A DNA stretch of 14,285 bases from Parastagonospora avenae f. sp. tritici 18332-5 (GCA_022559985.1 JAFJTR010000199.1:1-14285), one strand, 5' to 3'; positions 7,215 to 14,285 are shown, counted from the first letter of the stretch. The notes: generated from the sequence alone by a model not told the origin. Numbers and translations are program-made.

Positions 7215-7559
7215 TTAAAGCCACGACAAGATACCTTTGTACCATTCATAAAGAGTAGCTAATAAAACAAGAAGAACTGTGAATCAAATAATGTAAAACA
7301 TATAAAAAGTAAAAGAATAAAAAAGAGGATAAAAACAAACTAAAAGAATCTCCACATCAAATAAAAGAAATATTAAAGAAATAACAAAAAAAGGTATAGA
7401 AAAAGGCACTCCTGTGGGAGTAATAGAGTCAAATCCACACTCAAAAGCAGAACTCCTTTCTTCCTGAGAAAAACTTAATCAATGGGATAAAATGAAAAAT
7501 AAAAAAATCAATAAAAAAGCAATAAACAAAGAAAAAAGTAGATAATCAAAAAACTTAAT
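7215..7559 (-). CDS. nd3: NADH dehydrogenase subunit 3
   Basis: Complex I membrane subunit of 114 aa. The loop motif SSAFECGFDSITPTGVPFS (about residues 36-54) includes the conserved cysteine that marks the active/deactive switch region of ND3. The C terminus LYEWYKGILSW matches the arthropod LYHEWNQG-type ending. The start is ATT at 7559, abutting trnG; the stop is TAA at 7217-7215. An AGG codon falls where most animals have Lys (EE-AGG-SS), relevant to how AGG is read. Confidence 0.92.
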
Positions 7560-7613
7560 AACCCTTAATACTTGTTAATTGGAAATTAACCGTACTTAAT
7601 ATACTAAAGAGTT
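7560..7613 (-). tRNA. trnG: tRNA-Gly (TCC)
   Basis: The acceptor AACTCTT/AAGGGTT pairs at all seven positions with G-T pairs. D stem GTAT/GTAC, anticodon stem GTTAA/TTAAC, loop TTTCCAA (anticodon TCC) and a 7 nt loop in place of the T arm make the template fold of this genome; 54 nt. It lies between cox3 and nd3, its conserved arthropod place, and its last base abuts the nd3 start. Confidence 0.92.
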
Positions 7614-7622
7614 AAAAAATTA

Positions 7623-8405
7623 TTAGACGCCCCATCAGTAAAAAATAAGATATAAACAGAATCAAACAATATCTACAAAATGTCAATATCAAACAGAACA
7701 CTCAAAACCAATACTATGAAGAGGACTAATAGTTAAAAAAGAAAAACGAACTAAACAAATCAACAAGAGAACACTCCCAATTAATACATGAAGACCGTGA
7801 AAACCTGTACCCATAAAATAAACAGAAGAATAACAAGAACAAGAGAAAGTAAAACTAGCTACATAGTACTCTAAAAGTTGAAAAGAAGTAAAAGTAGCGC
7901 CCAATAACACAGTAAGAAACAATGAAATTATACTAGAGTCAAACTCCCCATTTTCTATAGCATGATGAGTCCAAGTTACAGACACACCTGAAGAAACCAA
8001 AAGAATAGTATTTAAAAAAGGAATCCCTTTAGGGTCAAAAGGAGTAACCCCAAGAGGAGGTCAAACCCCACCAATCTCCAAAGCAGGGGCCTCAGCTAAG
8101 TGTAGATAACCTCAAAACATCCCTAAGAAAAAAAAACATTCTGACAAAATAAAAAGAATTATACCAATCTTAAATCCAGTAGTAACCTCAAAATTATGAT
8201 TACCTTCATAACACCCCTCACGATGAACATCTCGGCCCCACAAAAAAGAAGAAAACAACAATAAGAGCAAGGAGAATAAAAAATAAGAACAATCAAAAGA
8301 ACGAACTATGATAATTACACCTAAAGCAAATCTTAAAAATGAAAAGGAAGTAAGAATTGGTCAAGGACTAAGGTCTACTAAGTGAAAAGGATTAAATTTT
8401 TTCAT
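7623..8405 (-). CDS. cox3: Cytochrome c oxidase subunit 3
   Basis: Complex IV membrane subunit of 260 aa. The start is ATG at 8405 (MKKFNPFHLVDLSPWPILTS, the usual N terminus) and the stop is TAA at 7625-7623. Family landmarks: WGRDVHREG (about residues 66-74), LSECFFFLGMFWGYLH, LEIGGVWPPLG, HHAIENG and GTGFHGLHVLIG (about residues 200-211), with the conserved glutamate in the third helix. It follows atp6 with a 12 nt spacer and no tRNA, so the two are likely separated at the RNA level by other cues or left joined. Confidence 0.95.
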
Positions 8406-8417
8406 TTAAAACACAGA

Positions 8418-9089
8418 CTAATGCTCTCCCTCAGAAATGTATAACATTAACAAAGTAGAAAACACATAAGCCTGAATAACAGAAACACCTAGTTCCATAA
8501 TTACTAATAAAGATTGAATAAAAGAACCTAAGAATATGAACCTAAAAGAAAGTCTAATTAAAGCCCCACCAATCAAGGATATTAACAAATGACCAGCCAT
8601 CATATTAGCAGTAAGACGAAAAGTAAGAGCAAGAGGACGAATTAGATTTCTTAAGACCTCTACAATAACTATAAAACTCATAAGCATAACAGGAGTACCT
8701 ACTGGAATTAAGTGAGCTAAAAAATGCTTCAAAGAACTAACCCAACTAAAAATAATAATACCAATCCAGAAAGAATAAGAAAAAGGCAAAGTAACTAGTA
8801 TATGAGAAGTAACAGAAAAAATAAAAGGAAATATAGCTAAAAAATTATAAATTCTAATAAGAAGAAAGATAGACCCAATAAAAATGTAACTACCTTTAAC
8901 AGGGTGTTTAAGAACATAATCTATCTCTTTCTTAACAGAAGAAGTAATAGTAGAAAAAAAATTAAAAAAAGATCCCCTTATTCAAAAAAAAGTAGGTAAA
9001 AACAAAACCACAAAAATACAAGTCAATCAAGAAAAAGAGAACAACCTCAAAGAAGGGTCAAAAATAGAAAACAAATTAGTTATTATCAT
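8418..9089 (-). CDS. atp6: ATP synthase subunit 6 (a)
   Basis: Stator proton-channel subunit of the ATP synthase Fo sector, 223 aa. The N terminus MMMTNLFSIFDPS is typical. The essential arginine lies in IRPLALTFRLTANMMAGH (about residues 150-167), and the C terminus includes ELGVSVIQAYVFSTL. The start is ATG at 9089; the stop is TAG at 8420-8418. It does not overlap atp8, being separated by 10 nt next to a hairpin, unlike the 7 nt overlap seen in many arthropods. Confidence 0.95.
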
Positions 9090-9094
9090 TTAAA

Positions 9095-9118
9095 AAACCC
9101 TACCAAGGTAGAGGGTTT
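9095..9118. other. Hairpin across the atp8 stop codon at the atp8/atp6 boundary
   Basis: On the plus strand AAACCC (9095-9100) pairs with GGGTTT (9113-9118) and TACC (9101-9104) with GGTA (9107-9110), leaving a two-base loop and a two-base bulge. It includes the atp8 TAG and most of the spacer to atp6. In animal mtDNA, hairpins at boundaries without a tRNA are proposed RNA cleavage signals; that role is inferred here. Confidence 0.6.
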
Positions 9119-9255
9119 CTATGAGATTTAAAATTTTTAGTATAGACAGAATTGTCAAAAGAAAAAAAAGTAAAATATAAAGAAACAGAAAATACACAGA
9201 AAAAAATAAATAAAAAAATTATCAACCAAGGTAAAGGTATTATTTGCGGTAAAAT
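9100..9255 (-). CDS. atp8: ATP synthase subunit 8
   Basis: Short Fo stator subunit of 51 aa with a hydrophobic N-terminal helix and a polar tail. The sequence reads PQMMPLPWLMIFLFIFF near the N terminus and ends in LPW, very close to the arthropod MPQM...W pattern. The start is unusual: the codon before PQ is TTA, so ATT at 9255 (giving one extra Leu) is the best start; it abuts trnD. The stop is TAG at 9102-9100, inside a hairpin. Several chelicerate mitogenome annotations have missed this gene, but here it is clear. Confidence 0.9.
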   Translation of the reverse strand: MLPQIIPLPWLIIFLFIFFCVFSVSLYFTFFSFDNSVYTKNFKSHRNPLPW

Positions 9256-9308
9256 TAAGCTATAAATCTTAGTTACGACAAAACTATATTAAATTTAACT
9301 AAAGCTTA
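9256..9308 (-). tRNA. trnD: tRNA-Asp (GTC)
   Basis: The acceptor TAAGCTT/TAGCTTA pairs at six of seven positions. D stem GTTA/TAAT, anticodon stem TAGTT/AACTA, loop TTGTCGT (anticodon GTC) and a 7 nt loop in place of the T arm total 53 nt. It fills the space between cox2 and atp8; the usual arthropod trnK neighbour is missing here. Confidence 0.9.
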
Positions 9309-9309
9309 A

Positions 9310-10062
9310 CTAAAGTTTATAAGAAGAAGAAAAATTATCCCTAAGAGCATCTAACAAATAGGACTTAGAGACCGCATCATAATCAGAAACAGAACTAATT
9401 TTTATACTAATAGGCATAAATGAATGATTAGAACCACAAATCTCAGAGCATTGACCAAAGAATAAACCCACACGAGAAGGGTTAGTGAATAATTGATTAA
9501 TACGCCCAGGAAGAGCATCTACTTTTAACCCTAAAGAAGGTAAAGCAAAAGAGTGAATTACATCCGTAGAAGTAATAAGAAGACGAGAAGTGGTATCTAC
9601 TGGTAAAAAAAAATCAGAAGAACAAGTTAATAGACGAGGAACCCCTTCAGAACCGTCTTCAATTATGGAGTCAAACTCATAAGAAGAAAACCTAGTAGAG
9701 TTAAGATAAAAAGAAAAGTTTTTATAAAGAGGAACAACATAACTTCAGTATCACTGGTGTGCAACAATCTTAAAACTCAAAACAGGAGATTTGATATCTT
9801 CCATTATATAAAGAACCTTCATAGAGGGTAAAACTAAAATAATTAACAAAAAAGCAGGAATCATTGATCAGATAGTTTCAATAAAAGTACCTTCTGACAA
9901 AAATTTGTAATATTTAGTACTAAAAAGAAGATAAATCATCACATAAGAAATAAAAATAATAACTCTGAACATAATAGTTATAACATGGTCATGTAAGCAA
10001 GATAATTCCCCTATACTTATAGAACTAGAATCTTGAAAACCTAAAACTAATCATCTTGGCAT
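9310..10062 (-). CDS. cox2: Cytochrome c oxidase subunit 2
   Basis: Complex IV subunit carrying the CuA centre that accepts electrons from cytochrome c, 250 aa. The start is ATG at 10062; the stop is TAG at 9312-9310. Two N-terminal transmembrane helices are followed by the cupredoxin domain with HQWYWSY (about residues 103-109) and the CuA ligands in DVIHS and GQCSEICGSNHSFM (about residues 168-217: His, Cys, Glu, Cys, His, Met all present). The C-terminal tail is slightly longer than in insects. No trnL2 separates it from cox1, in contrast to the pancrustacean order. Confidence 0.95.
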
Positions 10063-10068
10063 TAAAAA

Positions 10069-11625
10069 CTAAAGAACTATAACAACAACCCCTCTAATAA
10101 CTTTACAAGACTCAATATTAGTATGGGCAGGAAAAGGGGATTCAATTATAATATCATTCCTTATACTAGAAGAAACAAAAAAAGGTATAGAACGAGTCTC
10201 AGAGAAAGATTCTCAAATAATGTAAACAAATAAGATAATAGAAAAAATTGTAACTACACTACCAACCCTAGAAATAGTATTTCAATAGGTAAAAGCATCA
10301 GGATAATCAGTATAACGACGAGGCATACCATTTAAACCTAAAAAATGCTGAGGAAAGAAAGTTAAATTAACCCCTAAGAATATAGCCCAAAATTGACCTT
10401 TAAGTAAATAAGGATTTATAGTTATACCGTAAGCAAAAGGAAACCAATGGGTAACCCCAGCCATAATAGCAAAAACAGCACCCATAGAAAGTACATAATG
10501 AAAATGAGCAACCACATAATAAGTATCATGGAGACTAACATCTAAAGAAGAATTTGAAAGAATCACACCTGTTAAACCACCCACTGTAAAAAGAAAAACA
10601 AAACCAATTGACCAATAAAAAGAAGGCCTAAACTCTAGCTTACCCCCAAGTATAGTAGCCAATCACCTAAAGACTTTTACCCCTGTAGGTACAGCAATAA
10701 TTATAGTAGCAGCAGTAAAATAAGCACGAGTATCAACATCCAGTCCAACAGTAAATATATGATGGGCTCACACAATAAAACCAAGAACACCAATAGAAAT
10801 TATAGCATAAATCATCCCAAGACCCCCAAAAGGCTCAGTCTTATTTCTGTAAAAACTAACAGTATGGGAAATAATACCAAAACCAGGTAAAATCAAAATA
10901 TAAACCTCAGGGTGACCAAAAAACCAAAACAAATGTTGATATAGAATAGGATCCCCCCCTCCAATTGGATCAAAAAAAGTAGTGTTAAAATTTCGATCTG
11001 TTAATAGTATAGTCAAAGCAGCAGCTAAAACAGGAAGGGAAAAAGCTAATAGAAAAGAAGTAATAAGAACAGACCAAACAAACAAAGGAACGTTTGATCA
11101 AAGTATGCCAACAATTTTTATATTAAAAATAGTAACAATAAAATTGATAGCGCCTAAAATAGAAGATACACCAGCAATGTGAAGACTTAAGATACCAAAA
11201 TCAACAGCAGGGCCACTATGAAAAATACCATTAGAAAGAGGGGGATAAACAGTTCAACCTGTTCCAACCCCAGAACCAACAACAGCAGATCTAATTAAAA
11301 GGGATAAGGAAGGAGGTAACAATCAAAAACTTATATTATTCAATCGAGGGTAAGCCATATCTGTAGCACCAATCATAACAGGAACAAGAAGGTTACCAAA
11401 CCCCCCCATCATAATAGGCATAACTATAAAGAAAATCATAATAAAAGCATGAGCAGTGACAACAGAATTATAATAATCAAAATCTATTATAAAGTCACCA
11501 GGTTGGGATAATTCAAAACGAATTAAGCTACTAAAACTAGTACCCAATATACCGGATCAAACACCAAAAATAAAATATAAAGTAGCAATGTCTTTATGAT
11601 TTGTAGATATTATTCATCGTATAAT
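10069..11625 (-). CDS. cox1: Cytochrome c oxidase subunit 1
   Basis: Catalytic subunit of complex IV, 518 aa. Visible ligands and channel residues: His59 (VTAHAF), His238 with Tyr242 (GHPEVY cross-link pair), His288-His289 (CuB), Lys317 (PTGVK, K channel), and His374/His376 (VAHFHYV; haems a3 and a). The start is taken as ATT at 11625, directly after trnL2, with ATA at 11622 equally plausible; the first well-conserved stretch is STNHKDI. The stop is TAG at 10071-10069, leaving 6 nt to cox2. This gene contains the standard animal barcode region. Confidence 0.97.
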
Positions 11626-11679
11626 TTTAATTATAATCTAAGAGGCTTAAACTCTTCGCATTTTTTATGCTAAATTAAA
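11626..11679 (-). tRNA. trnL2: tRNA-Leu2 (TAA, UUR codons)
   Basis: The acceptor TTTAATT/AATTAAA pairs perfectly. D stem GCAT/ATGC, anticodon stem AAGAG/CTCTT with loop TTTAAGC (anticodon TAA) and a 7 nt loop in place of the T arm total 54 nt. It lies before cox1 rather than between cox1 and cox2, so it has moved relative to pancrustaceans but matches the chelicerate ground plan (trnL2 not after cox1). Confidence 0.9.
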
Positions 11680-11726
11680 GGTTGGCATAGAAAACTTCAG
11701 TGCAAAAGAAATTATTTACCATCCTT
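11678..11726 (-). tRNA. trnA: tRNA-Ala (TGC), both side arms missing
   Basis: The acceptor AAGGATG/CAACCTT pairs at six of seven positions. Loop TTTGCAC (anticodon TGC) sits on TTTCT/TGAAG, where the closing pair is T-T and the outermost T-G. Eight nt replace the D arm and ten the T side; 49 nt, overlapping trnL2 by two bases. The plus-strand reading (Cys, GCA) pairs worse. Assignment is partly by elimination, as no other Ala tRNA is found. Confidence 0.6.
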
Positions 11727-11731
11727 AAAAA

Positions 11732-11785
11732 ATTGTAAAAGCAGAATATTGCATAAAATTTAGAATTTTAAGGAAAACTTACAAT
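11732..11785 (+). tRNA. trnL1: tRNA-Leu1 (TAG, CUN codons)
   Basis: The acceptor ATTGTAA/TTACAAT is perfect. D stem GCA/TGC, anticodon stem TAAAA/TTTTA with loop TTTAGAA (anticodon TAG) and an 8 nt loop in place of the T arm total 54 nt. It starts only 5 nt from trnA on the other strand, a divergent junction, and precedes cob by 3 nt. Confidence 0.9.
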
Positions 11786-11788
11786 GAA

Positions 11789-12889
11789 ATGAAAAAATAT
11801 AATTTAATAATAAGAGACCCTGTCGTAGGGTTTGCCAAAAACGCCTTAATTAATCTACCTGTACCAGCATCAATCTCACTACTATGAAACAAAGGTTTCA
11901 TAATATCAATAACATTGGTTTTACAAATTATCACAGGATTATTTTTATCTATAAATTATGTATCATCTACAGAGATAGCTTTCGACTCAGTAATCCATAT
12001 TATACGAGACATTGACAGAGGTTGAATGATACGGTACCTACATATAAACGGGGCATCATTATTCTTCATCTTAATATATGTCCACATCCTACGAGGAATA
12101 TACTACAACTCACCTATAAAATTCCCAATAGTGTGAGGATCAGGCATTATTCTGTTATTAGCCACAATAGGGGCAGCCTTTATGGGATACGTATTACCAT
12201 GAGGACAAATATCATTTTGGGGAGCCACAGTAATTACAAGTATAATTTCAGCTATCCCTTATGTAGGCAAAGAAGTAACACAATGACTATGGGGAAACTT
12301 CTCAGTATCACAACCCACACTAAACCGATTTTTCTCCCTACATTTTCTAATCCCCCTAGTAATTGTAGCGTTAGTCTTAATTCACCTAATGTTACTCCAC
12401 AAGACAGGGTCTTCTAACCCTATAGGGACAAACACAGATTATGACAAATTAAAAATATATAAAACCTATTTAGTAAAAGATGTCACATATTTTGTAGTAT
12501 TAATAGTAATACTAGTAACCTTATGCTTAATAGACCCAAACTTACTAGGAGACGTAGAAAATTTCAATACAGCAAGAATTACAACAACCCCAGCACACAT
12601 TCAACCAGAGTGGTATTTTTTATTTGCGTACGCTATTTTACGGTCGATCCCATCAAAACTGGGGGGAGTGCTAGCTATAATAGCAGCCATTGTTATCATT
12701 GCTGTTCTTACATTAAAAAAGTCATCTAAAAATAATAAATTCAATCCAGTAAAAAAATTAATATTCTGAGTATTTCTAGTAACAGCCACTCTACTAACAT
12801 GAATCGGAGCAAACCCTGTAGAACCCCCATTCAGAGAAATTGGACAAGTGTTAACAACCATTTACTTTACAGTAGTAGTAATACTTTAA
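11789..12889 (+). CDS. cob: Cytochrome b
   Basis: Catalytic membrane subunit of complex III, 366 aa, close to other mites and a little shorter than insects. The start is ATG at 11789 (MKKYNLMMSD) and the stop is TAA at 12887-12889. Haem ligands are two His pairs with canonical 14-residue spacing: His85/His99 (bL) and His185/His199 (bH) by my count. The quinol-site motif PEWY is at about 273-276. Codon use is A-rich because the gene is on the strand opposite to cox1. Confidence 0.96.
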
Positions 12890-12896
12890 AGAATTT

Positions 12897-12950
12897 CCCC
12901 CTATAGTTTAAAATTGAACATAACCTTTTCGAAGTTAAAGAAAAAGGGGT
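12897..12950 (+). tRNA. trnE: tRNA-Glu (TTC)
   Basis: Loop TTTTCGA (anticodon TTC) is held by TAACC/AGTTA with one C-A mismatch. D stem GTTT/GAAC has four pairs. The acceptor pairs only around CCCC/GGGG plus one T-A, with mismatches at both ends. The T arm is missing. It fills the space between cob and nd2 and abuts the ATT start of nd2. Confidence 0.75.
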
Positions 12951-13902
12951 ATTATTGTAGTATTAGCTATTTCCACAATTCTTGGTTGCTCATCAACTAA
13001 TTGACTAACTATCTGAATTATATTAGAAGTGAATGTGCTAGCTATATGCAGAATTTTAGCATCAAACTCAAAATCTATAAAAAAAAGAGAAACACCAACA
13101 TTTATATATTACCTAATTCAAGTAATACTTTCAATCGTGATCGTAACTTGAGTGTTTTATAGAATAAAAGAAAACTATGTGACTAACCTAATTGTGACGA
13201 TAGCTATCGTAAGAAAAATAGGAATATGACCAATACATGGGTGGTATGTAAAATTAATCTCAAGACTAGAAATAAAACAAATATCGATAATAATTATTAT
13301 AACATGGCAAAAAATTCTACCAATTGTACTAGTGACAACGATTCAAACAAGACAAATATTACAAACTATGATACTAATTATAGTAGTGGGAACAATTTTA
13401 AGATCTCTAGCTCGACTAAATCAAAAATTCGAAATAAAAAAAATTATAGCAATTTCTTCGATAAATAACAACTCATGGATTATAGTAAGAAGACTAGTGT
13501 CAATAAGTTGTATATTCTCATTCCTGTCTATCTATTCAATAACCTTAGTATTAACACTAGGATTAATAGAAAAAATAAGAATAAAATCAAAAAGACTAAT
13601 AAAAAACTTTTGACTAAACACTATAATAGTGGGGAATATTTCAGGGCTACCTCCACTAGCACTATTCTGAGCAAAAATCTTAGTAATCAAAGCAACAATA
13701 AAAAGAGAAATACCGTCTGAAATAGCCCTAACACTTATAGTATCGGCTTGTCTTTTAATATATCACTATTTATGAATAACCATCAACGAGACAATGAGAA
13801 CACCGGAAAAATCACAAATAACAACAAAAAGAAGAAAAGAAAAAATAACCATGATTATAGTGATTAAGATAAGGGCAGTAAGAGCTGGTATATTCATAAG
13901 TT
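12951..13902 (+). CDS. nd2: NADH dehydrogenase subunit 2
   Basis: Complex I antiporter-like membrane subunit, 317 codons plus a T. The start is ATT at 12951, abutting trnE. ND2 landmarks are present though divergent: SSTNWLTIWIMLEVN at the N terminus (about residues 14-28), KMGMWPMHGWYVK (about 87-99) and ISGLPPLALFWAK (about 229-241). The frame stays open to TAA at 13944-13946, but trnI begins at 13903 with a perfect acceptor, so the mature mRNA most likely ends with T at 13902. Very rich in ATA, AAA and AGA codons. Confidence 0.9.
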
Positions 13903-13953
13903 CAGGTTTAACCAAAAGGATTTATCTTGATAGGGTAAAATATTAAAAACCTG
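13903..13953 (+). tRNA. trnI: tRNA-Ile (GAT)
   Basis: The acceptor CAGGTTT/AAACCTG is perfect. The anticodon stem TTATC/GGTAA holds loop TTGATAG (anticodon GAT). The D arm is reduced to CC/GG around four A, and 7 nt replace the T arm; 51 nt. It overlaps the nominal open frame of nd2 and so sets its end. Confidence 0.87.
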
Positions 13954-13957
13954 AGGA

Positions 13958-14008
13958 TGGGAGAAAGTGTAAAGCACATTAGCCTTTGAAGCTAAAAGTC
14001 TCGTTCCA
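13958..14008 (+). tRNA. trnQ: tRNA-Gln (TTG)
   Basis: The anticodon stem TTAGC/GCTAA is perfect and loop CTTTGAA gives TTG. D stem is GTG/CAC with linker AA. The acceptor pairs convincingly only over its outer five positions (TGGGA/TTCCA); the inner two mismatch. The T arm is missing. It shares its last base with trnS1. Confidence 0.72.
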
Positions 14009-14058
14009 AAGCAGTAAAGGAGACTTCTAATCACCTAATCCCACACAAGGGTTGCTTT
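14008..14058 (+). tRNA. trnS1: tRNA-Ser1 (TCT, AGN codons), D-armless
   Basis: The acceptor AAAGCAG/TTGCTTT pairs at seven positions (one G-T). A 4 nt link replaces the D arm. Stem GGAGA/TCACC (one A-A mismatch) holds loop CTTCTAA, anticodon TCT, and a T arm CCC/GGG lies against the acceptor. A TCT anticodon can read all four AGN codons, consistent with AGA and AGG as Ser. It borders the LNR. Confidence 0.8.
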
Positions 14059-14063
14059 AATAA

Positions 14064-14118
14064 TATAGGTTTAAAACCTCTTTTTATAAAAAGAGGTTTA
14101 TATGGTTTTAAACCTATA
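14064..14118. repeat. Nested perfect palindromes, large cruciform
   Basis: The stretch 14074-14099 is a perfect 26-base palindrome centred between 14086 and 14087 (half site AAACCTCTTTTTA). Around it, TATAGGTTTAAAACC (14064-14078) is the exact reverse complement of 14104-14118. The two stems share the AAACC bases, so they are alternative folds of one cruciform. Its position next to trnS1 suggests an origin or transcription-end element, by inference. Confidence 0.75.
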
Positions 14119-14119
14119 A

Positions 14120-14166
14120 TAATTATTTATATATAGTATAATCTATATATATAATTATTTATATAT
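14120..14166. repeat. Direct repeat of a 15 nt AT motif
   Basis: TAATTATTTATATAT occurs at 14120-14134 and again at 14152-14166. In DNA this AT-rich the repeat may be slippage rather than function. Confidence 0.5.
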
Positions 14167-14198
14167 TATAATATAAGTATATATACATATTTATATGT

Positions 14199-14202
<4 letters not shown>

Positions 14203-14278
<76 letters not shown>

Positions 14279-14285
14279 TAGATAG
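14203..14285. repeat. AT microsatellite; right arm of LNR inverted repeat
   Basis: Alternating AT (14203-14234), TACATACATACAT, alternating AT again, then ATTAATTAGATAG at the very end. This is an inverted copy of 74-140. If the ends join, base 1 (A) and base 73 (T) extend the match by one pair and the arms flank a central 73 nt containing the 2-31 hairpin and the C tracts. Confidence 0.75.

Larger units (their letters stand above)
14059..14285. promoter_or_regulatory. Large non-coding region, right part
   Basis: No gene is visible between trnS1 and the window end. In order it contains a nested palindrome (14064-14118), two copies of a 15 nt AT motif (14120-14134 and 14152-14166), a run of short ATA/TAC elements, and an AT microsatellite interrupted by TACATACATACAT (14233-14245) and ending in TTAATTAGATAG. 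It probably joins the window start in the circular molecule. Confidence 0.8.

Noticed and set aside
12022..12861. Several open frames on both strands overlapping cob, including one antisense of 86 aa
   Set aside because: They arise when TGA is treated as stop or in alternative frames; the cob frame with all haem ligands covers the same bases.
13226..13720. Asn/Lys-rich open frames within nd2
   Set aside because: Low-complexity frame-shifted readings of an A-rich gene; the nd2 frame is continuous under the invertebrate code.
13903..13946. Extension of nd2 to the TAA at 13944-13946
   Set aside because: This would consume almost all of trnI, whose acceptor and anticodon arm are well formed; a truncated T stop at 13902 fits tRNA punctuation better.
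1..14285. Mobile elements, CRISPR arrays, phage or other accessory systems
   Set aside because: Every stretch longer than about 60 nt is a mitochondrial gene or the LNR; no repeats of those types are present.

Overview
This window looks like a complete animal mitochondrial genome laid out linearly. It holds 13 protein genes (cox1-3, cob, nd1-6, nd4L, atp6, atp8), two rRNAs and, by my reading, all 22 tRNAs, each once. The code is invertebrate mitochondrial: TGA reads as Trp, ATA as Met, and AGA falls at conserved Ser positions. Most tRNAs are 43-62 nt and lack a T arm, and several also lack a D arm. The cox1 strand (minus here) is strongly T-rich. From remembered gene orders, not a search, the arrangement matches astigmatid mites (Acariformes, Sarcoptiformes: dust, storage, mange and feather mites). 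Species is not resolvable from the sequence alone.

Layout, plus coordinates. 1-145: left half of the large non-coding region (LNR), with a hairpin, C tracts and an (AT)n microsatellite. 146-3480 (minus): trnF, nd5, trnH, nd4, nd4L. 3491-4915 (plus): trnT, nd6, nd1. 4916-4969: short spacer holding a hairpin. 4970-6872 (minus): trnW, rrnL, trnV, rrnS, trnN, trnK. 6878-7211: tRNA cluster Y, P (minus), C (plus), S2, M, R (minus). 7215-11726 (minus): nd3, trnG, cox3, atp6, atp8, trnD, cox2, cox1, trnL2, trnA. 11732-14058 (plus): trnL1, cob, trnE, nd2, trnI, trnQ, trnS1. 14059-14285: right half of the LNR, with a nested palindrome and another (AT)n tract that is an inverted copy of the left one.

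Read along the cox1 strand (parentheses = opposite strand) the circle is cox1-cox2-D-atp8-atp6-cox3-G-nd3-R-M-S2-(C)-P-Y-K-N-rrnS-V-rrnL-W-(nd1)-(nd6)-(T)-nd4L-nd4-H-nd5-F-LNR-(S1)-(Q)-(I)-(nd2)-(E)-(cob)-(L1)-A-L2. The proteins are subunits of complexes I, III, IV and V of the inner mitochondrial membrane; the RNAs make up the organelle's translation machinery. Genes are packed end to end with tRNA punctuation: nd4 and nd2 probably end in a bare T completed by polyadenylation.

Points to check first: nd5 is broken by one base at a nine-base homopolymer (666-674), most likely a sequencing error; the LNR has a striking inverted symmetry about the window ends; hairpins sit at the nd1/trnW convergent junction and at the atp8/atp6 boundary. 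I see no mobile element, CRISPR array or novel gene system; this is a compact organelle genome.
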